Positions 22,085 to 32,604 are shown, counted from the first letter of the stretch. The stretch is 64,000 bases of DNA from Accumulibacter sp. (GCA_017302455.1 JAFLDO010000002.1:1-64000), one strand, 5' to 3'. Notes: generated from the sequence alone by a model not told the origin. Numbers and translations: made by a program.

Positions 22085-22636
22085 AGAGAAGCACGTTGCC
22101 GGGGGTAGGACGATCACTGCACAGGTGACGAAAGCAATCGAGCCGCTTCCTGCACGAAACCTGGGCTGATTCTCCCGCCGTTGCTCTGATTGATTCTGGC
22201 TCGCCACCGGGGCGGGCTGCTCGACGTGGCTCGGCTCTCGCGCAAGCTGCGGAAGCCTGTTCCGGCGGAGAATCGGATCTGCTGGCGGCCGACGTGGAAG
22301 TCGTGAGCCTCGTCACCGCCGGCGCGCTGGTCGCCGGCGCCAATGGCGTTTCCGGTTTGCCTATCTCACAGCATCCGTGACACGGCGCCGCAGCTAGCGA
22401 TCGGCGCCAATCGGGCAGGGTTCGGTAGTAAACTCCGCACCTCGATGCATCCTTGGGCCCGCCTCTGCTCCGGCTCTCTGCGCGTTTGGGCGCGTCCAGG
22501 CACCGTGCCGGACCGATGGGCCAGACAGATACCGGGCACGGAGTCCGCCGTCCAGGAGTGTGGGGCGACCCTTAACCATCGTCGTTGACGGCCAGGGCCG
22601 ACGCGGCTCAGGCAGTCGGTTGGAGATATCAGTTCA
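22085..22636. other. 552-bp intergenic region before parE
   Basis: No frame here combines a plausible start, a ribosome site and a recognisable protein; the longest frames are Arg/Pro-rich readings typical of chance in GC-rich DNA. The parE promoter should lie in its right half. I found no clear -35/-10 pair, only the A/T-richer patch GGTAGTAAACTC near 22431. Confidence 0.4.
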
Positions 22637-24586
22637 ATGAGTTACACCGCAGAATCGATCGCTGTCCTCAAGGGACTGGAGCCCGTGCGCCATCGTCCCG
22701 GCATGTACACGCGTACCGATTGTCCCCTGCACATCATCCAGGAAGCGATCGACAACGCGGCCGATGAAGCACTCGGCGGCTACTGCAAGCGGATCAGCGT
22801 GACGCTGCATCGTGATCATTCGGTGACGGTTCAGGATGACGGCCGCGGCATTCCGGTGGAGATGCATCCACTCGAAAAAGTGCCGACGCTCGAAGTGGTG
22901 TTCACCCGCCTGCACGCCGGCGGCAAGTTCAACAAGGATGATGGCGCTTCGGCGTACCGCTTCTCGGGCGGTCTGCACGGCGTCGGCGTTTCGGTGACCA
23001 ACGCGCTGTCGACGCGCCTCGAGGTCGAGGTCGTTCGCGACGGCGCGCGCCATCGGATGGCTTTTGCCGGCGGCGAGGTCGTCGAGCCGCTGCAGCGGGT
23101 CGGCGATGCGCCCAAAAAAACGACCGGTACGCGGCTGCGCGCCTGGCCGGACCCGGCCTTCTTCGATACGCCGGCGATCCCGCTGGCGCAGCTCGAGCGC
23201 CTGTTGCGCAGCAAGGCGCTGTTGCTGCCAGGCCTGCACGTTTCGCTGAGTGTCGAGGATGGCGCGACGAGCGAATGGTGCTTTGCCAACGGCATGCTGC
23301 AGTATCTTGCCGAACAGATCGACGGCGAGGCGGTGGCACCGGTCTTCAGCAGCGAGAAGTACGCCGCGAAGGGCGACGAGAATTTTCCGGCCGGCTCCGG
23401 CGCCGCCTGGGCGATCTGCTGGACGGCCGAGGGCGGTCTGGCACGCGAATCCTACGTCAACCTGATCCCGACGACCGCCGGTGGCACGCACGAAGCCGGC
23501 CTGCGTCAGGCGGCTCTCGATGCCATCCGGAGCTTTGCCGAGCACCATGCGCTGCTGCCCAAGGGAGTCAAGCTGGCGGCCGAGGATGTCTTTTCGCGCG
23601 CCAGCTTCGTCCTCGCCGTGCGCATGCTCGATCCCTCGTTTCAGGGTCAGACCAAGGAGCGCCTGAATTCGCGTGACGCCGTGGCGCTCGTCGCGCGCAT
23701 GCTGCGCGATCCGCTGGAGTTGTGGCTCAACGAGCATCCGGAAGCGGCCAAGCGGATCACCGATCTGGCGATCCGTGCCGCGCAGGCGCGCACGCGTGCC
23801 GGTCAGAAGGTCGAGAAGCGCAAGCAGTCGGGCGTCGCCATCCTGCCAGGCAAGCTCTCGGATTGCCAGAGCGAGGACGTGAACCGCAACGAGATCTTTC
23901 TCGTCGAGGGCGATTCCGCCGGCGGTTCGGCAAAATCGGGGCGCGACAAGGAACTGCAGGCGATTCTGCCGCTGCGCGGCAAGGTCTTGAACACCTGGGA
24001 GGTCGAGGCCGGCAGCCTGTTCGCCAACCGCGAAGTGCACGATATCGCCGTGGCGCTCGGCATCGATCCGCACCCGCCGAGCGCGCCGGATGCGGTGCTG
24101 ACCAATCTGCGCTATGGCAAGGTGGTGATCATGACCGATGCCGACGTCGATGGCTCGCATATCCGCGTCCTGCTGTGCACGCTCTTCTACCGCCATTTTC
24201 CGAAGTTGATCGCGCGCGGCCATCTCTACTTCGCCCAGCCGCCGCTCTATCGTCTCGACGTGCCGGGCCAGGGCAAGAATCGTCCGCCACGCAAGATTTA
24301 TGCGCTCGACAGCGCCGAGCGCGACGCGTCGATCGATCGTCTGCGCCTCGAGGGCGTCAAGCCCGAAGCCATTTCGATCTCGCGCTTCAAGGGACTGGGT
24401 GAAATGAACCCCGAACAATTGTGGGAGACGACCATGTCGCCCGATACGCGCCGGCTGATGCGCATCCGCATGCCGGGTACCGAAGCGGCCAAGCCGGTGA
24501 TGAACATGTTGATGGCCAAGGGTGAATCTGCCGGCCGGCGGGCGTGGATGGAAGAAAATGGCGCCATGATCGGCGCGGAGGTCTGA
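22637..24586 (+). CDS. parE: DNA topoisomerase IV subunit B
   Basis: A 649-residue ATPase subunit of topoisomerase IV, which separates linked daughter chromosomes. GHKL ATPase motifs: [41 protein letters not shown], and the ATP-contacting QTKERL near residue 338. The TOPRIM region has [27 protein letters not shown] and [13 protein letters not shown], and the tail [18 protein letters not shown]. The length and absence of the large GyrB insertion favour ParE over GyrB, as does the partner gene immediately downstream. The ATG follows GGAGATATCAG. Confidence 0.95.
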   Translation: MSYTAESIAVLKGLEPVRHRPGMYTRTDCPLHIIQEAIDNAADEALGGYCKRISVTLHRDHSVTVQDDGRGIPVEMHPLEKVPTLEVVFTRLHAGGKFNKDDGASAYRFSGGLHGVGVSVTNALSTRLEVEVVRDGARHRMAFAGGEVVEPLQRVGDAPKKTTGTRLRAWPDPAFFDTPAIPLAQLERLLRSKALLLPGLHVSLSVEDGATSEWCFANGMLQYLAEQIDGEAVAPVFSSEKYAAKGDENFPAGSGAAWAICWTAEGGLARESYVNLIPTTAGGTHEAGLRQAALDAIRSFAEHHALLPKGVKLAAEDVFSRASFVLAVRMLDPSFQGQTKERLNSRDAVALVARMLRDPLELWLNEHPEAAKRITDLAIRAAQARTRAGQKVEKRKQSGVAILPGKLSDCQSEDVNRNEIFLVEGDSAGGSAKSGRDKELQAILPLRGKVLNTWEVEAGSLFANREVHDIAVALGIDPHPPSAPDAVLTNLRYGKVVIMTDADVDGSHIRVLLCTLFYRHFPKLIARGHLYFAQPPLYRLDVPGQGKNRPPRKIYALDSAERDASIDRLRLEGVKPEAISISRFKGLGEMNPEQLWETTMSPDTRRLMRIRMPGTEAAKPVMNMLMAKGESAGRRAWMEENGAMIGAEV

Positions 24587-24588
24587 CG

Positions 24589-26934
24589 ATGCAGAAAGAC
24601 TCGACGCCAGACCTGTTTGCCGACCTGCCGCCGCCGCCCGCGCCGCCAGTCGTCAGCGCACCGCCACCACCGCCTGGCGAAGACGACGACAGCGTCCTGC
24701 TGCACGACTCGGCGGCGCGCGACTATCTCGAGTACGCGATCGCCGTCGTCAAGGGGCGGGCGCTGCCGGATGTCAAGGACGGACTGAAGCCGGTACAGCG
24801 ACGCGTCCTGTTCGCGATGCGCGAACTGGGACTGTCGGCGACCGCCAAGCCGGTCAAGTCGGCGCGCGTCGTCGGCGACGTCATCGGCAAGTATCACCCG
24901 CACGGCGACACGTCGGCCTACGACGCGATGGTGCGCGTGGCGCAACCGTTCATGCTGCGCTACCCGCTGGTCGATGGCCAGGGCAATTTCGGCTCGCGTG
25001 ACGGCGACAACGCGGCGGCGATGCGCTACACCGAAGCGCGCCTGACGGCGATCGCCGAACTGCTGCTCGGCGAACTCGGTGAAGGCACCGTTGACTTCCA
25101 GCCGAACTACGACGGTTCCTTCGACGAGCCGGCTTTCCTGCCGGCGCGTCTGCCTTTCCTGCTCCTCAACGGCGCTTCCGGAATTGCCGTCGGCATGGCC
25201 ACCGAAATCCCCTCGCACAATCTGCGCGAGGTCGCGGCGGCGGCGATCCACAAGATCGAGCACCCGGCAGCCGGCCTCGACGAGTTGATGGAGCACATCC
25301 CGGGCCCCGACTATCCCGGAGGCGGCCAGATCATCTCGTCGGCGGCCGACATCGCCGCCGCCTACGCCAGCGGTCGTGGCAGCCTGCGCGTGCGGGCGCG
25401 CTACGAGTTCGAAGAGATGGCGCGCGGTGCCTGGCAACTGGTCTTCCGGGAATTGCCGCCCGGCGTGTCGTCGGCCAAGGTGCTTTCCGAGATCGGCGCG
25501 CTGCTCAACCCGCAACCCAGACCCGGGAAGAAAGCGATCGAGCAGTCGGCGGCGCAGCTCAAGACGCTGATGGCCTCGCAACTCGACCGGGCGCGCGACG
25601 AATCGGGCAAGGACGACGACGTTCGGCTGGTCTTCGAGCCGAGCAGTTCGCGCATCGACCGCAACGAGTTCGTCGCTCTCTTGCTCGCCCATACCAGCCT
25701 CGAAACCTCGGCGCCGATCAATCTGGTGGCGGTCGGCATCGACGGTCGGCCGTGCCAAAAGTCGCTGACCGACCTGATCGGCGAATGGTGTACCTTCCGT
25801 ATCCGCACCGTGCACCGGCGCACCGAGTTTCGCCTGCAGAAGGCCGACGACCGGATTCATATCCTGGAAGGCCGCCACATCGTCTTCCTCAACATCGACG
25901 AAGTGATCCGCATCATCCGCGAGTCCGACGACCCGAAAGCGGCGCTGATCGCCCGCTTCACACTGTCGGACCGGCAGGCCGAAGACATCCTCGAAATCCG
26001 CCTGCGCCAGTTGGCGCGCCTCGAAGGGATCCGCATCGAGCAGGAACTCGACAAGCTGCGCGGCGAGCGCGAGGGGCTGCTGAAGCTCCTTGGCAGCGAC
26101 GCGCTGCTGCGCCGGCAGGTCATCAGGGAGATCAAGGCCGACGCCGAGAAGCACGGCGACGCACGGCGCACCATCATCCTGGCGGCGACGACTGCTTCGC
26201 GCTCGGAAGTCGCCGCCGTCGCCGATGAGCCGGTGACCGTGATCATCTCCGAGAAGGGCTGGGCCAGAGTCCGCCAGGGGCACGGCCTCGATCTCTCGGG
26301 CGTCGTCTTCAAGGATGGCGACCGCGCCGGTTCGGCGCAGGAGTGCCGTTCGGTCGATTCACTGGTGATCATCTCGAGCGAGGGGCGCGCGTTCACCGTG
26401 GCCATCGCCAGTCTCCCGGACGGTCGCGGCATGGGCGCGCCGCTGTCGTCGTTCGTCGACCTGGGGGGCGGCAAGATTGCACACGTGCTTACCGGCCGCG
26501 CCGACGACGAACTGCTGTTCGCCAAGACCTCGGGCTATGGCTTCATCTGCACCTACGGCGATCTGCTGTCGCGGCAGAAGGCCGGCAAGGCCTTCCTGAG
26601 CGTCGAAGAAGGCGCTGGTATCCTGCCGCCGCTGCGCATCGCCGGCAAGGATCATCTCGCCGCGCTATCCGAAGACGGACGATTGCTTGTTTTTCCGCTC
26701 GCCCAGATGAAGCGCCTGGCCAGTGGCAAGGGCGTGCAGATCATCGGCCTGCGCGATGCGGAAACGCTGCGCGCGGTGCTCGCTGTGCAAGGTAGTCGAG
26801 TGACGATCAAGGGAACGGCCCGCAACCGGATCAAGACGCTGGTTTCGGAAGACCGCCATCTGGCCCAGCGGGCGCGCCGGGGTTCGCCGGTCGGGCAGAT
26901 CAGCAACGTGACGCTGGGAGCGTATCCGGAGTGA
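24589..26934 (+). CDS. parC: DNA topoisomerase IV subunit A
   Basis: A 781-residue DNA-cleaving subunit. After a short proline-rich N-terminus come [45 protein letters not shown] and [11 protein letters not shown], which contains the catalytic Tyr that attaches to DNA (described by pieces, not as one run). The C-terminal half has the beta-pinwheel repeats of ParC ([20 protein letters not shown]). It begins 2 bp after the parE stop, so the two are co-translated. The quinolone-resistance region (around [13 protein letters not shown]) shows the usual Ser in this position. Confidence 0.95.
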   Translation: MQKDSTPDLFADLPPPPAPPVVSAPPPPPGEDDDSVLLHDSAARDYLEYAIAVVKGRALPDVKDGLKPVQRRVLFAMRELGLSATAKPVKSARVVGDVIGKYHPHGDTSAYDAMVRVAQPFMLRYPLVDGQGNFGSRDGDNAAAMRYTEARLTAIAELLLGELGEGTVDFQPNYDGSFDEPAFLPARLPFLLLNGASGIAVGMATEIPSHNLREVAAAAIHKIEHPAAGLDELMEHIPGPDYPGGGQIISSAADIAAAYASGRGSLRVRARYEFEEMARGAWQLVFRELPPGVSSAKVLSEIGALLNPQPRPGKKAIEQSAAQLKTLMASQLDRARDESGKDDDVRLVFEPSSSRIDRNEFVALLLAHTSLETSAPINLVAVGIDGRPCQKSLTDLIGEWCTFRIRTVHRRTEFRLQKADDRIHILEGRHIVFLNIDEVIRIIRESDDPKAALIARFTLSDRQAEDILEIRLRQLARLEGIRIEQELDKLRGEREGLLKLLGSDALLRRQVIREIKADAEKHGDARRTIILAATTASRSEVAAVADEPVTVIISEKGWARVRQGHGLDLSGVVFKDGDRAGSAQECRSVDSLVIISSEGRAFTVAIASLPDGRGMGAPLSSFVDLGGGKIAHVLTGRADDELLFAKTSGYGFICTYGDLLSRQKAGKAFLSVEEGAGILPPLRIAGKDHLAALSEDGRLLVFPLAQMKRLASGKGVQIIGLRDAETLRAVLAVQGSRVTIKGTARNRIKTLVSEDRHLAQRARRGSPVGQISNVTLGAYPE

Positions 26935-27018
26935 GCAGTGGCGACCGACGGCGCTGATCGACAGGGCCGTTCGCCGGGACGTAGCGCCGGCGTGCGCAAG
27001 ACCGAAGGGGGAAAATTG

Positions 27019-27501
27019 ATGGCCAAGAGGAAATGGAGCATGGGCAGCCGGGCGACCGTTTGTGGCGCGCTTGCCCTGTGGAGCACGCTGGCGCAGGCTG
27101 ATCAGGTGGGTTGCGTGACCACCGAATGGAAGCTGATCGGTGCCAATCACCGGATTTGCGTCGAGAGCTTTGCCGACCCGAAGGTGCCGGGAGTGACCTG
27201 CCACGTCAGTCAGGCGCGAACCGGCGGTGTCAGCGGTTCGTTTGGCCTGGCGCAGGATCCGTCGCAGTTCTCGCTGGCCTGTCGGCAGACGGGGCCGATC
27301 TCCTTGCCGGCGAAGCTGCCGAAAGAAGCCACGGTCTTCGCCGAAGACACCTCGATCCTGTTCAAGGAGACGCGTGTCGTCAGGATGTGGGACGAAGCGA
27401 ACAAGACGCTGGTCTACCTGGCGATCAGCCGCAAGCTGATCGATGGCGCGCCGGCGAACAGTATTTCGACGGTGCCGGTCATGCCCTGGGGAACTCGCTG
27501 A
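27019..27501 (+). CDS. creA: CreA family periplasmic protein
   Basis: A 160-residue protein with a signal peptide (MAKRKWSMGSRATVCGALALW, cleaved near AQA-DQ). The mature part matches the CreA family: VGCVTTEWKLIGANHRICVESFADP, VPGVTCHVSQARTGG, LAQDPSQFSLACRQTGPI and TRVVRMWDEANKTLVYLAIS. The function is unknown; in E. coli creA lies beside creBCD but is not part of the signalling itself. The ATG at 27019 follows GGGGGA. It is 84 bp after parC and 2 bp before the methyltransferase gene. Confidence 0.85.
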   Translation: MAKRKWSMGSRATVCGALALWSTLAQADQVGCVTTEWKLIGANHRICVESFADPKVPGVTCHVSQARTGGVSGSFGLAQDPSQFSLACRQTGPISLPAKLPKEATVFAEDTSILFKETRVVRMWDEANKTLVYLAISRKLIDGAPANSISTVPVMPWGTR

Positions 27502-27503
27502 CG

Positions 27504-28766
27504 GTGAGCCGTCCGCCGAAAACAGTCGAGTCTCCGCCGTCGACTCCACCCACGCACGACATCGGCCGCCTCGGACAGGTGTTCACGCCGACGTCGGTCG
27601 TCGACAGCATGCTTGCGCTGGTGCGCAACCGTGGCCGGGTGCTCGAGCCGGCTTGCGGCGACGGCGTTTTCCTGCAGCATTTTCCGTTTGCGGTCGGCAT
27701 CGAGATCGATCCACGGCATGCGCCGCCGGGGGCGCGCGTGATGGATTTCTTCGACCTGTCGGAGCGCGAGTCTTTCGCGACGATCATCGGCAATCCGCCG
27801 TACGTGCGCTACCAGGACATACCGGCCGCCTCGCGTGGCCGGGTCAGGCGCAGCGTTCTCGACGGGCGCGCCAACCTCTACCTGTTCTTCATCGAGAAGT
27901 GTCTCAGGCATCTGGCACCGGGCGGCGAACTCGTCTTCATCACGCCGCGCGATTTCGTCAAGGCGACCTCCGCCGTGCCGCTCAACCGCGTGCTGCATGC
28001 CGCGGGAACGATCACGGATTTCGTCGAGCTCGGCGATTCCAGGCTGTTTGACGGTGCCACGCCGAATTGCGCGATCTGGCGGTTCGAACTCGGCAACTTT
28101 TCGCGGTTGACGCACTATGCCGCCCAGGGCTTTGCCGACGGCATCGCCGGCCTGGGGCGATTGCAGTGGGAGGAGCGCCACTTCGTCGAGAGCGGTGGTC
28201 ACCTCTTGTTCACGCGCGGCGACTATGCGCTGCACCTGACGGACATCGCTTTCGTCAAGGTCGGCGCGGTGTCCGGCGCCGATGATCTTTACGCCAGCGA
28301 GGAGTACGGGAATCGCAGTTTCGTCTACTCGGGGACGCTCGCCAGCGGGAAGACGCGCCGGATGCTCTGGTGCGAGCCTGGCGAAGCGCCGCCGGCCGTC
28401 TTGCTGCCGCACAAGACTCGCCTGATCGCTCGCCGCATCCGGCCGTTTGACGAATCCAACTGGTGGCACTGGGGACGTGGCTACCATCAGTCGACGCAGC
28501 CACGGGTTTACGTCAACAACAAGACACGCCGCTCGCGGCCCTTCTTCGTGCATTGCTGCAATCACTATGACGGAGCGGTACTGGCGATTTTCCCGCGCGA
28601 CCCGGCCGTCGATGTGCGGGCACTGGCCGAGGCGCTGAATGTTGTCGACTGGGAGGACCTCGGTTTCGTCTGCGACGGCCGTTTTCTCTTCGCTCAGCGC
28701 AGTCTCGAGCAGACGCCGCTGCCCGAGTCGTTCCGTGCCTTCCTGCCGCAACGCGGTGTAAAATAG
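27504..28766 (+). CDS. Solitary N6-adenine DNA methyltransferase-like protein
   Basis: A 420-residue SAM-dependent methyltransferase. The SAM-binding motif is VLEPACGDGVFLQHF near residue 47, then GIEIDPR, and the catalytic motif IGNPPYVRYQ (NPPY, gamma-type amino-methyltransferases) near residue 94. It also shows LYLFFIEKCLRHLAPGGELVFITPRDFV. This is the layout of Eco57I/TaqI-like adenine methylases; the C-terminal half would be the target-recognition part. No restriction endonuclease or specificity subunit is nearby, so it is an orphan methylase, or an RNA/protein methylase of the same fold. Start GTG at 27504 (VSRPPKT), 2 bp after creA; no ATG is available in the N-terminal part. Confidence 0.75.
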   Translation: MSRPPKTVESPPSTPPTHDIGRLGQVFTPTSVVDSMLALVRNRGRVLEPACGDGVFLQHFPFAVGIEIDPRHAPPGARVMDFFDLSERESFATIIGNPPYVRYQDIPAASRGRVRRSVLDGRANLYLFFIEKCLRHLAPGGELVFITPRDFVKATSAVPLNRVLHAAGTITDFVELGDSRLFDGATPNCAIWRFELGNFSRLTHYAAQGFADGIAGLGRLQWEERHFVESGGHLLFTRGDYALHLTDIAFVKVGAVSGADDLYASEEYGNRSFVYSGTLASGKTRRMLWCEPGEAPPAVLLPHKTRLIARRIRPFDESNWWHWGRGYHQSTQPRVYVNNKTRRSRPFFVHCCNHYDGAVLAIFPRDPAVDVRALAEALNVVDWEDLGFVCDGRFLFAQRSLEQTPLPESFRAFLPQRGVK

Positions 28767-28864
28767 ACGATTTGCCTGACCAGCCACGTTTTTTGCCGTC
28801 CTGGCAGGCGTCAGTACCGCGCATTCACTGGCATGCCCTGTCGCCGGGGGGAGGAGACAAGCTC

Positions 28865-30175
28865 ATGGTTCCACGCCTTACCACAGCCTTCAGCGGTCCC
28901 CTGCTCGAGATCGAGCGCTGTTTCCTCGATGCCATGCCGGCGATCGAACGCTGGCTGCGTGGGCAGTGGCAGGAGCACACGGCGCCCTTCTATGGGTCGG
29001 TCGACCTGCGCAATTCGGGTTTCAAGCTGGCGCCGATCGACATGAACCTGTTCCCGGGCGGCTTCAACAACCTCGACGCGAGCTTCCTGCCGCTTTGCGT
29101 GCAGGCGGCGGTGACCCTGATCGACCGCATCTGCCCGGACGCCAAGCGGCTGCTTCTGATTCCCGAGAACCACACGCGCAACCTCTTCTACTTGCAGAAT
29201 GTGGCGCAGATTGCCGCCATCCTGCGCCTGACCGGGCTCGATGTACGCATCGGCTCGCTGTTGCCCGAGATCGTCAAGCCGACTCCCGTCGGGCTACCCG
29301 ACGGTACGACACTGCTCCTCGAGCCGCTGGTGCGCAGCCGCCACCGGCTCGGCCTCGCCGGGTTCGAACCCTGCGCAATCCTGCTGAACAACGATCTCTC
29401 GGCCGGCATCCCGGAAATCCTGAAAGATCTCGACGAGCAGGTGGTACTGCCGCCGCTGCATGCCGGCTGGGCCGTACGCCGCAAGTCGAACCACTTTGCT
29501 GCCTATGATCAGGTCGCGGGCGATTTCGCCAGGCTGGTCGGTATCGACCCGTGGCGGATCAACCCGTACTTTTCGGTGTGCGACAGCGTCAACTTTCACG
29601 AGCGCCAGGGTGAGGATTGCCTGGCCGCCAATGTCGATGCGGTGCTCGAATTGATCCGCGAGAAGTATCGGCAGTACGGCATCGACGAGACCCCGTACGT
29701 CGTCGTCAAGGCAGACGCCGGCACCTATGGCATGGGCGTGATGACGGTCAAGGACGCCTCGCAGGTGACCGGCCTCAATCGCCGGCAGCGCAACAAGATG
29801 TCGGTGATCAAGGAGGGTCTGGCGGTTTCGCAAGTGATCATCCAGGAGGGTGTGCACAGCTACGAGGTGGTCGGCAGCGGCAAGCAGGAAGGTGTCGCCG
29901 AGCCGGTCGTCTATATGATCGACCGCTTCGTCGTCGGCGGTTTCTACCGTGTGCATAGCGGCCGCGGCCGCGACGAAAACCTCAACGCGCCGGGTATGCA
30001 CTTCGAGCGACTGGCTTTTGAGACCAGTTGTTCGCTGCCCGACCAATGCCAGAATCCCGATGCGGCCCCGAACCGCTTCTATGCCTATGGTGTGGTTGCC
30101 CGTCTGGCGCAACTTGCCGCGTCGCTGGAGCTCGAACGGACGGCGCCGGTGGCGGAGGAATTGGCATGCGCATAG
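28865..30175 (+). CDS. gshA: Glutamate-cysteine ligase (proteobacterial GshA of the Acidithiobacillus type)
   Basis: A 436-residue enzyme joining glutamate and cysteine with ATP, the first step of glutathione synthesis. It belongs to the form common in beta- and acidithiobacilli, not the E. coli type. Landmarks: GSVDLRNSGFKLAPIDMNLFPGGFNN (in parts), IPENHTRNLFYL, LPPLHAGWAVRRKSNHF, VVVKADAGTYGMGVMTV and IIQEGVHSYEVVGSG. The ATG at 28865 has a strong GGAGGAG upstream. It overlaps gshB by 10 bp, so both steps of the pathway are produced together. Confidence 0.9.
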   Translation: MVPRLTTAFSGPLLEIERCFLDAMPAIERWLRGQWQEHTAPFYGSVDLRNSGFKLAPIDMNLFPGGFNNLDASFLPLCVQAAVTLIDRICPDAKRLLLIPENHTRNLFYLQNVAQIAAILRLTGLDVRIGSLLPEIVKPTPVGLPDGTTLLLEPLVRSRHRLGLAGFEPCAILLNNDLSAGIPEILKDLDEQVVLPPLHAGWAVRRKSNHFAAYDQVAGDFARLVGIDPWRINPYFSVCDSVNFHERQGEDCLAANVDAVLELIREKYRQYGIDETPYVVVKADAGTYGMGVMTVKDASQVTGLNRRQRNKMSVIKEGLAVSQVIIQEGVHSYEVVGSGKQEGVAEPVVYMIDRFVVGGFYRVHSGRGRDENLNAPGMHFERLAFETSCSLPDQCQNPDAAPNRFYAYGVVARLAQLAASLELERTAPVAEELACA

Positions 30176-31122
30176 CATTCGTCGTGGACCCGCTCGGGTC
30201 GCTCCGGGCCTACAAGGACAGCAGCGTTGCGATGATGCGTGCAGCGCAGGCGCGTGGGCATGCGGTCTGGGCGGTGCAGCAGGAGGCGATCCATCTCTCG
30301 CCTCTGCATGGCGTCTGCGCCGAAGCGGTGCACCTGGAAATGCTTGCCGACGACCACGACTGGTTCGTCGAAATCGATCGGCACGTCGTTGCGCTGCGCG
30401 ACTTCGGCGCCGTCGTGATGCGCAAGGATCCGCCTTTCGATATCGAGTACGTGACCACGACGTGGTTGCTCGAGCGTGCCGAAGGCGAAGGCGCACGCGT
30501 CTTCAATCGACCGCGGGCACTGCGCGATCATTCCGAGAAACTGTCGGTCGCCGAGTTCGCCCGCTTTGCGGTGCCGACGCTGGTGGCACGCGAGGCTGCC
30601 CTGATCCACGCGTTCATCGACCTCGAGCGCGACACGATCCTCAAGCCGCTCGACGGCATGGGCGGCAGCCAGATCTTCCGCGTGCGCGACGATGACGCGA
30701 ACCGCAACGTCATCGTCGAAACGCTGACCCGCGACGGCGCCCGCACGATCATGGCGCAGCGCTATATCCCCGAGATCGTCGATGGTGACAAGCGCATCCT
30801 GCTCGTCGGCGGCCAGGTCGTCCCGTGGTGTCTGGCGCGCATTCCGAAAGCCGGCGAGACGCGCGGCAACCTCGCTGCCGGTGGCACGGGCGTGGCTCGC
30901 GAACTGACCGCACGCGACCACGAGATTGCCAGCGCGCTGGCGCCGGTGCTGGCCGCACGCGGCTTGCTGCTGGTCGGTCTGGACGTGATCGGCGACTGGC
31001 TCACCGAGATCAACGTCACCAGCCCGACGTGTATGGTCGAGATTGCCGAACAGACCGGTTTCGATGCTGCCGAGATGTTCGTCGCGGCGCTGGAGCGTGC
31101 GTGCGCGGTAGCAGCCGTCTAG
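30166..31122 (+). CDS. gshB: Glutathione synthetase
   Basis: A 318-residue ATP-grasp enzyme adding glycine to gamma-glutamylcysteine. It starts MRIAFVVDPLGSLRAYKDSSVAMM, with VMRKDPPFDIEYVTTTWLLERA, TILKPLDGMGGSQIFRV (ATP-grasp loop), GDKRILLVGGQVVPWCLARIP, and the ending EINVTSPTCMVEI, all conserved. Start ATG at 30166 inside the end of gshA, with GGAGG before it. Length is typical. Confidence 0.95.
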   Translation: MRIAFVVDPLGSLRAYKDSSVAMMRAAQARGHAVWAVQQEAIHLSPLHGVCAEAVHLEMLADDHDWFVEIDRHVVALRDFGAVVMRKDPPFDIEYVTTTWLLERAEGEGARVFNRPRALRDHSEKLSVAEFARFAVPTLVAREAALIHAFIDLERDTILKPLDGMGGSQIFRVRDDDANRNVIVETLTRDGARTIMAQRYIPEIVDGDKRILLVGGQVVPWCLARIPKAGETRGNLAAGGTGVARELTARDHEIASALAPVLAARGLLLVGLDVIGDWLTEINVTSPTCMVEIAEQTGFDAAEMFVAALERACAVAAV

Positions 31123-32141
31123 GCCTGCTGCTCATTTTCCTCGGCGCCCTGGCCGCTTGCGGCCGGGCGCCGTTGCATCATCAGGAAGCCTTCGTTTTCG
31201 GTACGCGCGTCGAGGTACTGATTGCCGGCCTGCCCGAGGCGCAGGCACGGCCGGCCGCCGCCGCTGTGCTACGCGAGTTCGACCGCCTGCATCGTACGTA
31301 CCACGCCTGGAAACCCTCCGAACTGAGCGCGCTCAACGAAGCTCTGGCGGCTGGTCGGCGGCAGCCCGTGACGCCGGAAATGGCGACGCTGATCGCCGAC
31401 GCGCAGCGCCTGGCGCTGGCCAGCGAACAGCTCTTCGACCCGGGAATCGGTCGCCTGGTCAGCCTCTGGGGCTTTCAGTCCGACGATCTGCCGGCTGCGC
31501 TGCCCGACGCCGGGGCACTGGCTGCCTGGCGCGCAGCGCGCCCCGGCATCGCCGATGTGCAGCTTGACGATCAGGTTGCCGCCAGCCGCAAGCGTGAAGT
31601 GGCGCTCGATTTCGGCGGTTACCTCAAAGGGGTCGCACTCGATCGTGCGGCGGCCATCCTCGCAGCGCAAGGGGTGCACGACGCCTTGCTCAACATTGGC
31701 GGCAATGTCATGGCGCTTGGCAGCAAGAACGGCCAGCGCTGGCGGGTCGGCATCCAGCATCCACGCCAGCCGGGTCCGCTGGCGACGATCGAACTCGACG
31801 ACGGTGAGGCGATCGGCACGTCGGGGGACTACCAGCGTTATTTCGAGGTCGACGGGCGCCGCTACTGCCACCTGCTCGATCCTCGCAGCGGTCAGCCGGT
31901 GGAGCACACGCAGGCGCTCAGCGTCCTGATTTCGCCGCGCGCGGCGGCCGGGACGCTTTCCGACGTCGCCTCGAAACCCTTGTTCATCGCCGGTGTCGAC
32001 TGGCCGCGTCTGGCGCGCCGCCTGCAGGTCGAGCACGTTCTGAGGGTCGATGCCGAAGGCCACGTTCAGGTAAGCGCCGCCATGCACCACCGGCTGGTGT
32101 ATGTCGGCGGCCAGCCGCCGGCGCTCGAAATCGTTCCTTGA
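31101..32141 (+). CDS. apbE: FAD:protein FMN transferase, lipoprotein
   Basis: A 346-residue periplasmic enzyme that attaches FMN covalently to Thr of redox proteins such as RnfG/NqrC. The GTG start gives a lipoprotein signal (VRGSSRLGLLLIFLGALAAC, lipobox LAAC with Cys20). The ApbE core shows YHAWKPSELSALNEAL, LFDPGIGRLVSLWGF, LDFGGYLKGVALDRAA, LLNIGGNVMALG and GTSGDYQRYFEVDGRRYCHLLDP (in parts), with the metal Asp/Thr near SDVASKPLFI. It overlaps gshB by 22 bp; GGAG at 31091-31094 supports the GTG. No RNF or NQR gene is in the window. Confidence 0.9.
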   Translation: MRGSSRLGLLLIFLGALAACGRAPLHHQEAFVFGTRVEVLIAGLPEAQARPAAAAVLREFDRLHRTYHAWKPSELSALNEALAAGRRQPVTPEMATLIADAQRLALASEQLFDPGIGRLVSLWGFQSDDLPAALPDAGALAAWRAARPGIADVQLDDQVAASRKREVALDFGGYLKGVALDRAAAILAAQGVHDALLNIGGNVMALGSKNGQRWRVGIQHPRQPGPLATIELDDGEAIGTSGDYQRYFEVDGRRYCHLLDPRSGQPVEHTQALSVLISPRAAAGTLSDVASKPLFIAGVDWPRLARRLQVEHVLRVDAEGHVQVSAAMHHRLVYVGGQPPALEIVP

Positions 32142-32211
32142 AGCGTTTGCCGATGCTGCCGGCGGGCATGGAATCCCTTAGAATGGCGGGCTGTAATGAT
32201 GGGTGAAGGCA

Positions 32212-32604
32212 ATGATCGGTATTCTGCTGGTAACGCATGGTTCGTTTGGCGAAAGCCTGATCCAGAACGTCTGCCACGTGCTCAACAAGCGCCCGCCGCT
32301 GATCGCGCAACTCGGGGTGGCGGCACAGGATGATCCCCTCGATATCCTGCCGCTGGCGCGTCTGTTGCTGAGGGAAGTCGATGGTGGCGAGGGCGTTTTG
32401 GTGATGACCGACGTTTTTGGCGCGACGCCGGCCAATCTGGCGTTGAAGCTGCTGGAACCGGGGCGTTTCGAAGGCGTTTCCGGCCTCAGCCTGCCGATGT
32501 TGCTGCGTGCCTTGACCTATCGCGAAAAAGGGATGGAAACGATGTTGCAGAAGGCGATCAGCGGCGCCCATGATGGGGTGGTCAAGCTGCCGGCGCCAGT
32601 CTAG
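32212..32604 (+). CDS. PTS EIIA component of the mannose family (regulatory)
   Basis: A 130-residue phosphocarrier domain: MIGILLVTHGSFGESL with the phospho-acceptor His9, then GGEGVLVMTDVFGATPANLAL and GLSLPMLLRALTYR, as in mannose-type EIIA (ManX N-terminal half, PtsA). No EIIB, EIIC or EIID sugar permease is encoded here, so the phosphate from HPr probably serves regulation rather than sugar uptake. It is followed at 22 bp by ptsH and then ptsI. A GGGTGAAGG ribosome site precedes the ATG. Confidence 0.9.
   Translation: MIGILLVTHGSFGESLIQNVCHVLNKRPPLIAQLGVAAQDDPLDILPLARLLLREVDGGEGVLVMTDVFGATPANLALKLLEPGRFEGVSGLSLPMLLRALTYREKGMETMLQKAISGAHDGVVKLPAPV

Noticed and set aside
20351-22207. 618-codon minus-strand frame spanning the adenosyltransferase and the 185-aa gene
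   Set aside because: It crosses two genes and the shadow of the isomerase gene, with no start signal or motif.
22634-26283. Two long minus-strand frames opposite parE and parC (594 and 661 codons)
   Set aside because: Strongly conserved topoisomerase IV subunits occupy the + strand; the antisense frames read as low-complexity Arg/Ala/Asp-rich text without motifs.
22637-26934. parE-parC as gyrB-gyrA
   Set aside because: Lengths (649 and 781 residues), the 2-bp spacing and the C-terminal features fit topoisomerase IV; gyrB and gyrA are longer and usually not adjacent.
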